Below are positions 11,838 through 20,723 of a stretch of 64,000 bases of DNA, piece after piece. Position numbers and translations under genes: made by a program. Each line of letters begins with the position of its first letter. The stretch's first letter is position 1. Origin of the DNA: Tipula vernalis (Eukaryota > Arthropoda > Insecta > Diptera > Tipulidae); contig OY282559.1 of assembly GCA_958295665.1 (NCBI GenBank), positions 262,142,245 through 262,206,244 on the forward strand. Reading direction: 5' to 3'. The notes beneath the pieces are model-generated. The model was not told the DNA's origin and did no database searches. It was given only the letters and a program-made list of their open reading frames with translations.

Positions 11838-13142
11838 AATTAAACTCCTATACCTAACACATAATTAGTTTGGCGTAGATTTATCAAATAAAAATTGATT
11901 ATTATGTATATTGTTAAATTAAAATAAATAAATGCGTTTGACCTAGTGTACTTTTATTTCTTCTAAACAATTAAAAATCCATACGGGAATATATTCCCGG
12001 CCTAGGCCAGAAAAAATATTCTCGTACTATTATTACTTGTTGCTTAGCAACAAGTACAACATACTGGAATCATGAGCTTTTCGTTTCGAAAAAACAACGG
12101 AAAGATATATGTTTTCCTACGATCGGAGAAAAACTCAACTATTTTATAAAATGTATATAAAATAATTTAAAATGATAATGTTACAGCACCACAACATCCT
12201 AGACTCATCAATAATTCAGTTAGGTACTATAAGTATATCAAGAATCATCAAATAAAATTAATATAAAAATTCCCAGGCAGCTCTGAAAACTAAATTTAAT
12301 TAATAAGTCACCATAATACCAAATTTATTACTTCAATGAATAATTATTATAAGAGGATCTTCCGTATTCCCGGGCACACACCGTACACCCATTTACAACA
12401 TACCAAAACCGATGGATGGAATATGATTATTAGTTGAGACAGAATAGCAGGAACTCCCAGACTCACGGGTACACACCGTACACCCGTTTACATATAACAA
12501 AACTGAAGGATAGGATAGGATTGTTAGTTAGGATAGACTCAACCAGATTACAGATACCTGAGCGATCGATAGTTAATAAATTGTTAGTAATTACATAATA
12601 AAAAGTTAGCACAAGACAGTACAATTTCAAAACTACGTCTAATTTGCTACATGTTGATCCTGTAGGGTTGATTCAAGCTACGAATTACATCTGAAATTCA
12701 GGATTGGTTTAATCCCTATAATACTGATTAATTCTCGAACTATGTTATATACTGAAATTAGATTATTTATTAGTAACCTACATAAGTAAGAGACTTTTTT
12801 TAGTCTTCTTAAAGCTAAATTGATTAAAATACATTAATACACAAAAATACAAAGATAGATAAAGCACAATATAAACTTTTTATAAAAATTAGATATTGTA
12901 AGAAATCAAATAAGCAGATTACAGGAAAACATTTGTGACGATTATACATAAAATACAATCAAACATAAGTAGGAATAAAAATAAAATAAGACCTGAAATT
13001 TAACTTCATATATCAAATTGAGACAATTAATTTTAACTTGAATTAAATATTACAATTCTTGTATTAAATTTCATAAACAACCACACAATCATTAAAATTA
13101 TGCAACCAAACGAGAAATCAAAAACCATACTTCACTCGCTAT
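11838..13142. other. AT-rich DNA with part of a dispersed repeat
   Basis: No coding sequence is recognised. Positions 12370-12620 hold repeat copies described separately. The rest is AT-rich with no visible element ends. Confidence 0.5.
12370..12620 (-). repeat. Dispersed repeat, two partial copies
   Basis: The block caccgtacacccgtttacat...gatagactcaacc...gatagttaataaattgttagt at 12479-12610 is about 75-80% similar to 15446-15600. A shorter copy (cacaccgtacacccatttac) lies just before it at about 12377-12445. The right-hand relative belongs to a minus-strand retroposon with a target duplication, so these are probably older copies of the same family. Confidence 0.55.
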
Positions 13143-13174
13143 ACAGTCCCTAAATTAATACGGGTTAGCCCCTT

Positions 13175-13325
13175 AATCTTGCATTACAAAATCTTGCATT
13201 TCAAAATCTTGCATTACAAAATCTTGCATTACAAAATCTTGCATTACAAAATCTTGCATTACAAAATCTTGCATTACAAAATCTTGCATTACAAAATCTT
13301 GCATTACAAAATCTTGCATAACAAT
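13175..13325 (+). repeat. Left terminal array, ten 15-bp units
   Basis: Ten nearly identical units of acaaaatcttgcatt form the left inverted end of the MULE/foldback-like element. The right end (14695-14880) carries more diverged units in the opposite orientation, so the left array has probably been expanded or homogenised recently. Confidence 0.92.
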
Positions 13326-13390
13326 TTCCCGTACATTTATAGAATCGCGCGCGCGATTCTATAAATGTACGGGAAATTGTTATGCAAGAT
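13311..13390. repeat. 80-bp perfect palindrome
   Basis: The sequence reads the same on both strands from 13311 to 13390, centred between 13350 and 13351 on gcgcgcgc, with no spacer. The arm sequence (gattctataaatgtacggg) recurs once more at about 13515-13552. Such spacer-free palindromes extrude as cruciforms and are often lost in cloning. Confidence 0.92.
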
Positions 13391-13400
13391 AACAAATTGC

Positions 13401-13512
13401 TGAAAAATTGGACGGTGGTTCCACAAAAATTATATTGGGGGCCTCAATCATACACCAATATATATGCCACAATTCTGGTCTATTGCCGATGCAGATGTAG
13501 GATCAGAAAACT
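13401..13512 (+). repeat. Displaced copy of transposase sequence
   Basis: This segment (ttggacggtggttccacaaa ... gatcagaaaacttc) repeats 14150-14257, the region inside the transposase frame, with about 8% mismatches. It ends where the palindrome-arm motif begins, which indicates template switching or gene-conversion-like rearrangement within the element. Confidence 0.85.
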
Positions 13513-13789
13513 TCGCGCGATTCTATAAATGTACGGGAAATTGTTATGCAATATAACAAATCGCATTGACAAAATTCTACTGTATAATGATAATTGCAAT
13601 CATATAGTAACAATAATAAAATGAAATTAAAGTTGCCTTTTTTTATTGCAATCATCGTTAGCGTTACTAGCGGAATCGAGTTGCTGGATCATGGATGGAA
13701 TTATCGGCGTAGTTCCATCCATCATGCGGCAACTCTTTTCAATTCACGGGTGTGTTTAGGGGCAAATTGTACCTTTAATATTTTGCTTA

Positions 13790-14395
13790 ATGAGCAAAAA
13801 ATGTCTGAAGGTTTATGACAGATTTTTTTTTAACTTAAAGAAAGTCAGGTTGGAACTGGGTATTAATTTAAATCCAAGGAGAGTCATAACAGATTCCGAA
13901 AAGCCAATTATGTCATCAGCTTCAACATTTTTCCCCGAAGCAACGATTAAAGGTTGCCTTTTCCACTTCGGGCAAATAATTTGGCGAAGGATACAAAAGC
14001 AACGGTTTGTGGCTAGATACGCCAGTTCTGAGGATTTTTCAATCCAAATTCTGATGCTGAAAAGTTTTGCTTTCGTTCCACCAAACGAAATACCTGGATA
14101 TTATCAACATTTATATGAACAATTTGATGAGAACAGCGGAGCGAAATTAATTGGACGGTGGTTCCACAAAAATTGTATTGGGGGCCTCAATCATACACAA
14201 AGATATATACTACAATTCTGGTCTATTGCCGATGCAGATATAAGATCAGAAAACTTCCCACAGACCGAAAACAGTGTCGAAGCTTGGCACCAACGCCTTA
14301 AAGTTGTGGTTGGACAACGGCATGCTGGAGTATACCGAATCATTGAAAATTTATCAAAGGAACTATTGTGGCAAAAGCTCAAATTGATAAGGTGA
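13790..14395 (+). pseudogene. MULE-type transposase fragment
   Basis: The 201-aa frame matches the catalytic part of Mutator-like transposases as I remember them: ITDSEKP (the D of the DDE triad), the GCLFHFGQIIWRRIQ block, and a C-terminal TENSVEAWHQRL block with the likely catalytic E. The protein normally exceeds 400 aa; the N-terminal zinc-finger and first-aspartate region are missing or scrambled upstream (13594-13790), and after 14395 the frame meets stops although basic coding-like sequence continues to about 14520. It is most likely non-functional in this copy. Confidence 0.72.
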
Positions 14396-14694
14396 AATCC
14401 AGAGAACGCTTTTCAAAGAAAAAAAAGGCAATAATCAAAAATAGAAAAATAAAACGTATCATTAAAAAGAGGGAAAGACTCAGTAAAACTGATTTTTTTA
14501 AAAGAATCGGGCATAATATTATCCTTTTTTAATTGCTTTACAATTTATTTTATTTAATTTCTTTTTAATTATATTATACAATTATAACTTTTCTTCTGTT
14601 TTTTTTTGTGAATAAAATTGCTGTAATTTAATATAAACTCAAAACTGACTTATTTCGATTTTCAATTGACTTTTATGAATACGCAATATTATGT

Positions 14695-14880
14695 TAGATA
14701 CTAAAGACAGGTACAGATACTAAAACTGCAAAATTTTGAAATGCAAGATTTTTTACTAGCAAGATTTTGTACTTGCAAGATTTTATAACTGCAAGATTTT
14801 GGCTTGGCAAGATTTTGATTTGCATGATTTTTAAAAAATGCAAGATTTTGTACTTGCAAGATTTTGTAATGCAAGATTTC
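14695..14880 (-). repeat. Right terminal array of the MULE/foldback-like element
   Basis: About eight units of (t)gcaagattttgtaat type, with variable spacers, form the inverted counterpart of the left array. The units are more diverged than at the left end. Confidence 0.85.
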
Positions 14881-15862
14881 GGGGTGCTCCCACAGTCCCT
14901 AAATTAATACTTAACCAAGGACATTGCAAAAAATATATTCTTAAAAATTTCATCGTTTTACTAGTAGAGTGAGAGCTGAACCCTAAGCTCTATTTAATCA
15001 ATTAAGCTAATTTAGAGTAGTATATTTGGCTACTCAATTACCATTTAGATAATTCAACATTAATTCATATTCATTATTTCACAATTTGGCATGCATAAAT
15101 AAATTCTTCCTTATGTGTTGCAAATACTTATACCATTTTTCTGAATATGTATAACAAGAATCTGTAAACATTTCGTAAGGAACTAAAATAATATCGGACA
15201 TACAAGACCGATCATCACAAATGGCAGCCGCGTACTGGATTGATTTGATTGATTGATTGCGATGTACGATCAAACATTAAAAGCAAGTCTCCCGTATTAT
15301 AAATGCGAATACCACAACACACCACTATACCAATGTTACACAACACGACACCATTCTTCATGAAGCCAAACCCCGTAAAGAAAGGCGCCACATCGATATA
15401 ACCACATAAGTCTAATTAGTTGTGATCTCCGCCCCTGGCCAGGCCGCCGTCGTACACCTTCCTTTTACATATAACAAGATCGAGGGATGGGAAAGGAATG
15501 TTAGCAACAAAGACTCAACCCGGTTCCAGACACCTAAGTAGTTGATAGTTAGTAAATTTGTTAGTATATATTTTTTAGTAATTTATTTAACACAACAAGA
15601 CAATAACAATTTTTTAAAGTTCATCTTTACTGCTCCTCCAACCTGTAAGAAGACACAATGACAACACAAATTTCCTGGTACCGCAAACTCTTTTGTTCTG
15701 AAAAGCTGTAAACAACTATTATTATTCCCCTCCACCATTTTTTCCATCGGCGGTTGTGAGGGGGGGGCGAGATTTCGTTCCATCATCATGTTACCATGTG
15801 GTCACCCAAATTTGTACTAACTGTAGGTAGTGTTGCTTGACGTTGTTGTTGAAATCGTTGCA

Positions 15863-15872
15863 TCTCTGCTGT
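15863..15872. repeat. Target-site duplication of Jockey element, left
   Basis: tctctgctgt here is repeated exactly after the poly-A tail at 20671-20680, marking target-primed insertion. Confidence 0.88.
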
Positions 15873-16096
15873 ATATATTAGGGTGCTGGGTGGGATTCAA
15901 TAGGGTAGGCGTTGACCGTTTATAGCCAAGTATAAATTGGTTTATACTCCAACGTTGCAACTATGTAGAAACCATCAACTGTCTCTAGTTTACCTCCACG
16001 CGGTAGCACCTGGGCAACGTTTGTTTTGCATTTTTAATGTATCACAACGGCTGAACTTCTAGAGGCGAGTGTAATAACACTATAAAAACCAAAGCA

Positions 16097-17839
16097 ATGG
16101 ATAAAACAAACAAGGAAACGAATACCCTAGGTGGCAGACCTGATGTTCAGGAAAATCCACTCTCTCCGGAGGTCGGTCCCATAGATTCTAGGGGGGACCA
16201 AACATTGCTACATAATTCAAATGATACCAAAAATAAGCTAAGCGATATCAGCGCTCAAAAGAGTAACGAGGAAGAACTTTCATTCCGAAAGGGCTCCATT
16301 ACAATCAGATCACCAATAAAAAAAATATTTGCAAACAACGCAATCTCCACTGAAAAAGTAACTTCATTATCAGAACAAATGCCGAGTGCATCAACAAATA
16401 TTATAAATAGCGAGGAGCTGTTAAATAAATTTCAAAAAATGGAGAAACTAATCGCGCAGCTGAGCAATGAAGTTGCTGAACTTAAGAGAGAAAACTCTAC
16501 ACTAAAAGAAAAGGTTAAAAATAGCATAGCTAAGAATTCAGCACGAGTTAACAATCTTTCTTCAAACCATATTCAGCCATCAGCCAGTCAACATGAACAT
16601 TCAAATAATTCCAACTGGTTGCTGCGGCAATTTCCAGTTTTTCAACAGAATAATAGATTCAGTGCTCTGAGTCAAGAGGATTATTGCACAGATGAGGAAG
16701 AACTGGAAAAAGAAGTTTCCGGTGCTGATAACAGAAATGCTAGGAAACGCAGGCGTACAAAAACGAAAACTCCTCCAAAAAATACTACACAAATTGTGAT
16801 CAATAACACCGAACAGAAAACCCCAAAAATACCACTGCCTCCACCCATTAACGTGAGCAATATCAAAAATTTCGAACTTTTTCGACAAAAAGTAATAAAA
16901 ACCACTAGTGAATCAACTAATTTTAAGGCGCTTTCAAATAGTGACATTAAAATTACATTTCAAAATGAAAATGATTACAGAAATGTCAAAAAATTACTGG
17001 AAGAATTAAAAAAAGAACCCAGCAACCAATCCGAAAATATAGAATATCACACCTATCAGCTGAAGAGCGAAAAGGCTTATAGAGTAGTTATCAGAGGCTT
17101 ACCATCTTCCATTAGTCACGATGTAATTAAAGCAGACTTAGAAAAAATGGGACATGAAGTCTCAGGTATTACTAACATATACAAAATGGTCACAACTAAT
17201 GGTGTAAAAGACAGGAAACACTTTCCATTGTTTTACATCGACTTAAAACAAAAAGACAACAATAAAGAAGTATACAACATCAAGAAACTTGCGTACTGTA
17301 TAGTTAAAATTGAGCCACCTAACAAGACAAGGGACATTCCACAATGTACGAATTGTCAACAACTTGGACATACCAAGAGTTTTTGCTATCGTCAAACCAA
17401 ATGCGTTAAATGTGCTGGAGATCATCACACGACAAAATGCAAAAAACAACCAGATATCGCGCCTTCATGTGCTCTTTGTCAACAACAAGGACATACTGCA
17501 AATTATAAAGGATGCTGTGTATATCAGAACAAAATTAAAAGTCAACAGAATAATAGAACAAGAGTAGTGCAGCGATTACAAACCAAAGCTGCTAAACCAC
17601 AAACAACAATCACACCATCCACAGTTGGATTATCCTATGCGCAAATCACCAAGTTATCTGCTGATGAATCAAACCAAAACAACAAACATATAGAAGTTAA
17701 TAACGCGTCTAATAACTTTGAAATTATTAAAAAGCTTAGTCAAATTCAACAGACACTTGGTCACTTAACAGAAAGGGTGGCAAAACTAGAAATTAATTTC
17801 TATCCGCCTAGCAAAAAAAGTCAGCATACACACAAATGA
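16097..17839 (+). CDS. Jockey ORF1, gag-like nucleic-acid-binding protein
   Basis: This 580-aa protein is expected to coat the element RNA and help it reach the nucleus. Residues about 105-145 form a Leu/Glu-rich coiled coil (EELLNKFQKMEKLIAQLSNE). Residues about 270-410 fit the PRE_C2HC-associated fold. They are followed by three Cys/His zinc knuckles from about residue 417: CTNCQQLGHTKSFC, CVKCAGDHHTTKC and CALCQQQGHTANYKGC. Length and order match Jockey ORF1. The ATG at 16097 is the first in this frame. Its stop overlaps the ORF2 start in ATGA (17836-17839), which suggests translation by termination and reinitiation. Confidence 0.92.
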   Translation: MDKTNKETNTLGGRPDVQENPLSPEVGPIDSRGDQTLLHNSNDTKNKLSDISAQKSNEEELSFRKGSITIRSPIKKIFANNAISTEKVTSLSEQMPSASTNIINSEELLNKFQKMEKLIAQLSNEVAELKRENSTLKEKVKNSIAKNSARVNNLSSNHIQPSASQHEHSNNSNWLLRQFPVFQQNNRFSALSQEDYCTDEEELEKEVSGADNRNARKRRRTKTKTPPKNTTQIVINNTEQKTPKIPLPPPINVSNIKNFELFRQKVIKTTSESTNFKALSNSDIKITFQNENDYRNVKKLLEELKKEPSNQSENIEYHTYQLKSEKAYRVVIRGLPSSISHDVIKADLEKMGHEVSGITNIYKMVTTNGVKDRKHFPLFYIDLKQKDNNKEVYNIKKLAYCIVKIEPPNKTRDIPQCTNCQQLGHTKSFCYRQTKCVKCAGDHHTTKCKKQPDIAPSCALCQQQGHTANYKGCCVYQNKIKSQQNNRTRVVQRLQTKAAKPQTTITPSTVGLSYAQITKLSADESNQNNKHIEVNNASNNFEIIKKLSQIQQTLGHLTERVAKLEINFYPPSKKSQHTHK

Positions 17840-20496
17840 TTAACTCGTTCCTACGCATTGTAACTTGGAACGCTAATGGGCTCAACCAACGAGCCCAAGA
17901 ACTGGAAATATTTCTCCATACAAACAACATAGATATTGCACTTATTTCAGAAACGCACTTCTCCAACAAAAGCTTTTTTAGAATAAAGGGATTTAATTCC
18001 TACTGGACAACCCATCCTAGTGAAAGAGCCAGAGGTGGTTCAGCTGTACTAATTAAAAATAATATCAAACATAATCAACAAGAGGATATTCGAGAAAGCT
18101 ACATGCAAGCAACTGTTATCTCAATCCAATATAATGGCGCAGATCTAAATATTGCGGCAGCATACTGTCCTTCACGGCATACACCAACCAAGTTAAAATT
18201 TAATAACGTCTTTAATAAGCTCGGTCCGAGATTTATTATTGGAGAGGACTATAATATAAAACATACAGCTTGGGGTTCCAGGCTAATTTCTCCTGGGAAA
18301 GGAAATGCTTTGTTCAATGCCATTCATGAAAACAAATGTGAATATCTGTCTCCAAGGAGGCCAACGTATTGGCCAACGGATGCAGGAAAAATACCAGATT
18401 TGCTTGATTTCTTCATCATAAAAGGTATTTCATCCAATTACACTAGTGTCGAAGGAATTAACGACTTAACATCTGATCACATTCCTGTACTGTTGTCAGT
18501 AAGCGCTATAGTCATCAAGAAAAAAAAGAAGCAAAACCTTACTAATAGATTCACGGATTGGGACCTCTTCAGAGAAAAACTGGAAGAGCTAGTTGAATTA
18601 AAAGTTAGTATTAAAAGTAATGAAGAATTGGAACAACAAACAAACAATTTCATTGAATACACTCGTATGGCCGCCAGTCTAGCTACTCCAGAATTAAAGG
18701 ACAAAGCGGAGATTGAAGTCAAATACCCGGCTGAAATCAGGGAACAAATCAAGGAAAGGAGAAAGGCAAGGAGAATATGGCATCTCACCAGAAATCCCGC
18801 TGACAAAACCACCTTCAATCGAATAAGTAACAATGTCAATAGGCTAATCAAAAGCTTCAAACAGGATTGCTTCGACAACTACTTAAGCGGGCTAGGTCCA
18901 GAAATGGATAAGGACTACTCGTTATGGAAAGCAACCAGAAAATTTAAACGACCTGTAGTTCGAGTACCACCTATAAGAAATGCTCAAGGCAATTGGGTTC
19001 GACATGACAAAGAAAAATCGGAACTCTTTGCTCAACACCTAGCAACAGTGTTTCAACCCCATGACATTCAATCCAACATTGACGTAACACCTGTCTATCA
19101 ACCAAATCAGGATTTTAAAAGGGTCACGCCAATGGAAATTGCTGAAGAAATCGATAAAAGTCTTAGTCAAAAAAAGGCACCAGGAATTGATGAAATATCA
19201 CCGGGTCTATTCAAGGAACTTCCACGCAAAGCAATCATCATGATCACATACTTATTTAATGCCTGTATGAGATTGAAGTATATACCCAAATGCTTCAAAA
19301 CGGCTCAAATAATTATGTTGAAGAAACCAGGTAAACCAGATGAAGAAGTAACATCATACAGACCAATTTCACTGCTTCCGACCTTATCAAAGCTGTTTGA
19401 AAAACTACTACTAAAACGTCTAAAGCCAATGGTAAACGTTCCTGATTTTCAATTTGGATTCAGGAATAACCACTCTACAATAGATCAAGTCCATCGAATA
19501 ACTACGGTAATAGAGCAAGCGTTAGAAGAAAAGAAATATTGCCCCGCCGTATTTCTGGATGTATCTCAGGCCTTTGATAGGGTTTGGCACGAGGGATTGA
19601 CATTCAAGATGAGCAAAATGCTACCACAAAACTATTGCCAGCTGCTTGAATCATACCTCTCTGATCGCCAATTCAGAGTCATCCATGAAGAAACATGTTC
19701 TGACTTTTATCCAACTCTAGCGGGAGTTCCGCAGGGAAGCGTATTGGGACCCCTCCTCTACCTTATCTACACTGCGGACATACCTACAACGAATAAAACA
19801 TTCATCGGCACGTTCGCTGATGACACTGTAATTATGTCAGTAGACGAATCACAACCAAGGGCAGTGGAAAATCTTCAACGAGCAATGAACGACGTTACTA
19901 AATGGACAATTGACTGGAAAATAGTGCTTAATGAGCTCAAATCAACCCATGTGACATTTACGCTCCGACACAAAAATAACAGTCTACACATATACCTCAA
20001 TGGGGTGCAAGTGCCGCAGGCTGAATCGGCTAAATACCTTGGTCTGCATTTAGATTCAAGGCTCAACTGGAAACATCATGTGAGACAAAAAGCTGAACAG
20101 ATACGATTAAAACAACGTCAAATGTACTGGTTAATTGGGCATCATTCCAAAATGAACCTGTATTGCAAAAGACTAGTCTACCAGACTATCTTCAAACCAA
20201 TATGGATGTATGGTGCGCAGCTATGGGGTTGTACTCATAAATCCAATAGAGACATTATACAACGTAGCCAAAATAAATTTCTTCGAATGGTCACCAACGC
20301 TTACCGATTTGTGACTAACAGAGAAATACACAATGATCTAAAAATACAATTGATAGACGACGTCATCCGCGAATGTGCCATTAAACATGAGAAGAGGCTT
20401 CTTAACCACACCAACGTTGAGGCCGTACAACTACTGGACAGTACAAACGAAATAAGGCGGCTCAAACGAATCAAACCACATGAGCTAACCGTATGA
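17836..20496 (+). CDS. Jockey ORF2, endonuclease-reverse transcriptase
   Basis: This 886-aa protein nicks the target and copies the element RNA. The APE endonuclease domain fills about residues 1-225, with N12 in TWNANGL, E39 in SETHF, D138 and N140 in GEDYN, and D214/H215 in SDH. GEDYN replaces the usual GGDFN, a conservative-looking but unusual change beside a catalytic residue. The RT domain (about 470-740) has FLDVSQAFDRVW (motif A), GVPQGSVLGPLLY (motif B) and FADD at 660-663 (motif C). The C-terminal part has the WGC(T) region typical of the clade. No frameshift or stop is seen. It starts at the ATG overlapping the ORF1 stop. Confidence 0.94.
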   Translation: MINSFLRIVTWNANGLNQRAQELEIFLHTNNIDIALISETHFSNKSFFRIKGFNSYWTTHPSERARGGSAVLIKNNIKHNQQEDIRESYMQATVISIQYNGADLNIAAAYCPSRHTPTKLKFNNVFNKLGPRFIIGEDYNIKHTAWGSRLISPGKGNALFNAIHENKCEYLSPRRPTYWPTDAGKIPDLLDFFIIKGISSNYTSVEGINDLTSDHIPVLLSVSAIVIKKKKKQNLTNRFTDWDLFREKLEELVELKVSIKSNEELEQQTNNFIEYTRMAASLATPELKDKAEIEVKYPAEIREQIKERRKARRIWHLTRNPADKTTFNRISNNVNRLIKSFKQDCFDNYLSGLGPEMDKDYSLWKATRKFKRPVVRVPPIRNAQGNWVRHDKEKSELFAQHLATVFQPHDIQSNIDVTPVYQPNQDFKRVTPMEIAEEIDKSLSQKKAPGIDEISPGLFKELPRKAIIMITYLFNACMRLKYIPKCFKTAQIIMLKKPGKPDEEVTSYRPISLLPTLSKLFEKLLLKRLKPMVNVPDFQFGFRNNHSTIDQVHRITTVIEQALEEKKYCPAVFLDVSQAFDRVWHEGLTFKMSKMLPQNYCQLLESYLSDRQFRVIHEETCSDFYPTLAGVPQGSVLGPLLYLIYTADIPTTNKTFIGTFADDTVIMSVDESQPRAVENLQRAMNDVTKWTIDWKIVLNELKSTHVTFTLRHKNNSLHIYLNGVQVPQAESAKYLGLHLDSRLNWKHHVRQKAEQIRLKQRQMYWLIGHHSKMNLYCKRLVYQTIFKPIWMYGAQLWGCTHKSNRDIIQRSQNKFLRMVTNAYRFVTNREIHNDLKIQLIDDVIRECAIKHEKRLLNHTNVEAVQLLDSTNEIRRLKRIKPHELTV

Positions 20497-20636
20497 ATAT
20501 TATATCTTAAGGGAACTGGATACTGGTCCCACCCCAGCAGACCCACACAAGTTTATGCTTATCTTATAAGTACTAATGTCAACCTTACTAATGAATTAAT
20601 AATGTTTAAGATTGTAGTAGCCATATCAATAAAGAT

Positions 20637-20670
<34 letters not shown>

Positions 20671-20673
<3 letters not shown>

Positions 20674-20680
20674 CTGCTGT
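20671..20680. repeat. Target-site duplication of Jockey element, right
   Basis: tctctgctgt, identical to 15863-15872, directly follows the poly-A tract. Confidence 0.88.
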
Positions 20681-20723
20681 CCCTGCTACTCGCCCCCCCA
20701 TCACAAATGGCAGCCGCGTACTA

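Larger units (their letters stand above)
13162..14891. mobile_element. MULE/foldback-like DNA transposon, rearranged
   Basis: The element starts GGGTTAGCCCC and ends with the complement of GGGAGCACCCC; inside each end is an array of the unit acaaaatcttgcatt, in opposite orientation. It carries part of a MULE-type transposase. A perfect 19-bp direct repeat, acagtccctaaattaatac, lies immediately outside both ends (13143-13161 and 14892-14910). That is twice the 8-10 bp usual for MULE or foldback elements. Internal changes include an 80-bp palindrome and a displaced copy of transposase sequence. Classification as MULE rests on the protein; the repeat-built ends are of the foldback type. Confidence 0.75.
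15873..20670 (+). mobile_element. Full-length Jockey-clade LINE (4.8 kb)
   Basis: The element has both ORFs open, a 5' UTR of about 224 bp, a 3' UTR with an AATAAA signal near 20627, and a 30-base poly-A tail (20641-20670). It is flanked by a perfect 10-bp target duplication. The clean tail, exact duplication and absence of stops indicate a recent insertion, possibly still able to move. It sits inside an older minus-strand retroposon. Confidence 0.93.
15237..20699 (-). mobile_element. 5'-truncated minus-strand retroposon, split by Jockey
   Basis: A 23-bp sequence (begins atcacaaatggcagcc, ends gcgtact) is present on both sides, at 15214-15236 and 20701-20723. Read on the minus strand, the insert ends at 15237 with a CAAT-repeat tail (caatcaatcaatc) before the duplication, as non-LTR retrotransposons of the I/R1 kind do. 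Without the nested Jockey it is only about 655 bp long, so it is strongly 5'-truncated. The 15446-15600 part matches the older repeat at 12479-12620. No coding domain remains that I recognise. The family is unknown to me. Confidence 0.6.

Noticed and set aside
13143..13325. CRISPR-like array of regular repeats
   Set aside because: The units are 15 bp in direct tandem without unique spacers, and form the end of a transposon in a eukaryotic genome.
13179..13395. Repetitive frames encoding HYKIL or CNARF repeats
   Set aside because: They are translations of the 15-bp terminal array on either strand, not genes.
16601..18878. Long minus-strand frames inside the Jockey element
   Set aside because: They are shadows of ORF1 and ORF2, which have full domain support on the plus strand.
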